Shown: piece after piece, positions 11,498 to 11,562 of the stretch | Layout of the letters: each line of letters opens with the position of its first letter | Numbering within the stretch: position 1 is the first letter of the stretch | NCBI GenBank assembly: GCA_021780935.1 | Contig: JAJXXT010000126.1 | Location: forward strand, 1 to 11,562 | DNA: 11,562 nt | Source: Pseudomonadota bacterium | Lineage (GTDB): Bacteria > Pseudomonadota > Alphaproteobacteria > Acetobacterales > Acetobacteraceae | Direction of reading: 5' to 3' | The notes under the pieces: generated by a model | What the model saw: only the letters and a program-made list of their open reading frames with translations | Database searches by the model: none | Told to the model about the DNA's origin: nothing | Program-made: the position numbers and the translations under genes

Positions 11498-11562
11498 TCA
11501 CGTGATAGAAAGATGCGTGAGCGCAGGCATTGCATGGTCGCCAGCGAACAGGATCTGCCCGC
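11498..11562 (-). CDS. Possible 3' end of a CDS running off the right edge
   Basis: On the minus strand the frame from 11560 reads 20 residues, GQILFAGDHAMPALTHLSIT, then TGA at 11500-11498. The mix of residues looks protein-like, and GDHxxP followed by a T-x-x-S/I tail recalls a segment of some metallo-beta-lactamase-fold hydrolases, but in those it is internal, not terminal. If real, it is upstream of and co-directional with the Hint gene, with a small hairpin 6 bases after the stop. Too short to be sure; the other minus frames are also open for a similar length. Confidence 0.25.
   Translation of the reverse strand, partial: GQILFAGDHAMPALTHLSIT

Noticed and set aside
11513..11562. Plus-strand ATG at 11513 open to the window end
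   Set aside because: Only 16 codons, a weak ribosome site (AGAAAG), and no recognisable sequence; it competes with a more protein-like minus-strand frame.

Overview
The window comes from a high-GC, densely coded bacterium, most likely an alphaproteobacterium of the Acetobacteraceae/Rhodospirillales type. This rests on codon use, a DUF2852 protein, a Hint-domain protein with a beta-helix-like front half, and a FNR/FixK-type box before hsp20. The genus cannot be fixed from the sequence alone. I see no tRNA, rRNA, CRISPR array, transposase or phage gene.

Layout. Positions 1-666 hold no gene I can support; the first ~120 bases are strikingly A/C-rich on the + strand. A tight + strand pair follows: a VOC (glyoxalase-fold) protein (667-1044) and a nucleoside hydrolase (1057-1986). 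Next is an Hsp20 chaperone (2107-2628) with its own leader, which carries a near-consensus FNR/FixK box. A strong GC hairpin separates hsp20 from a convergent - strand cluster: a 73-residue membrane protein (3935-4156), a WHG-type TetR regulator (3215-3901) and a DUF2852 membrane protein (2676-3146). In the 68-bp gap between the last two sits a 25-bp palindrome, overlapping a candidate promoter -10 and lying just before the DUF2852 ribosome site. It is a good candidate for the TetR operator.

Divergent from that cluster, on the + strand, are an AlkA-type DNA glycosylase (4254-4928) and glucose-6-phosphate dehydrogenase, zwf (5006-6508). After a 272-base leader with palindromes comes an RpfF-like crotonase (6781-7767). 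It keeps both catalytic glutamates of DSF synthases with exact 20-residue spacing, so this bacterium may make a cis-2-unsaturated fatty acid signal. A hairpin separates it from a convergent - strand pair joined by an ATGA overlap: an AllA-type ureidoglycolate lyase (8723-9193) and a ROK sugar kinase (7839-8726). The allA Shine-Dalgarno lies inside a long palindrome. Upstream of that is a 14-bp tandem repeat array, then a large Hint-domain protein (9355-11190, - strand). The right edge may hold the last 20 codons of another - strand gene.

How the genes fit together: most are housekeeping or stress functions (DNA repair, chaperone, NADPH supply, nucleoside and ureide breakdown). The parts most worth following are the orphan DSF-synthase-like gene, the TetR-DUF2852 regulatory unit, the SD-burying palindrome before allA-ROK, and the Hint protein, whose Hint domain is internal and lacks the splicing His-Asn.
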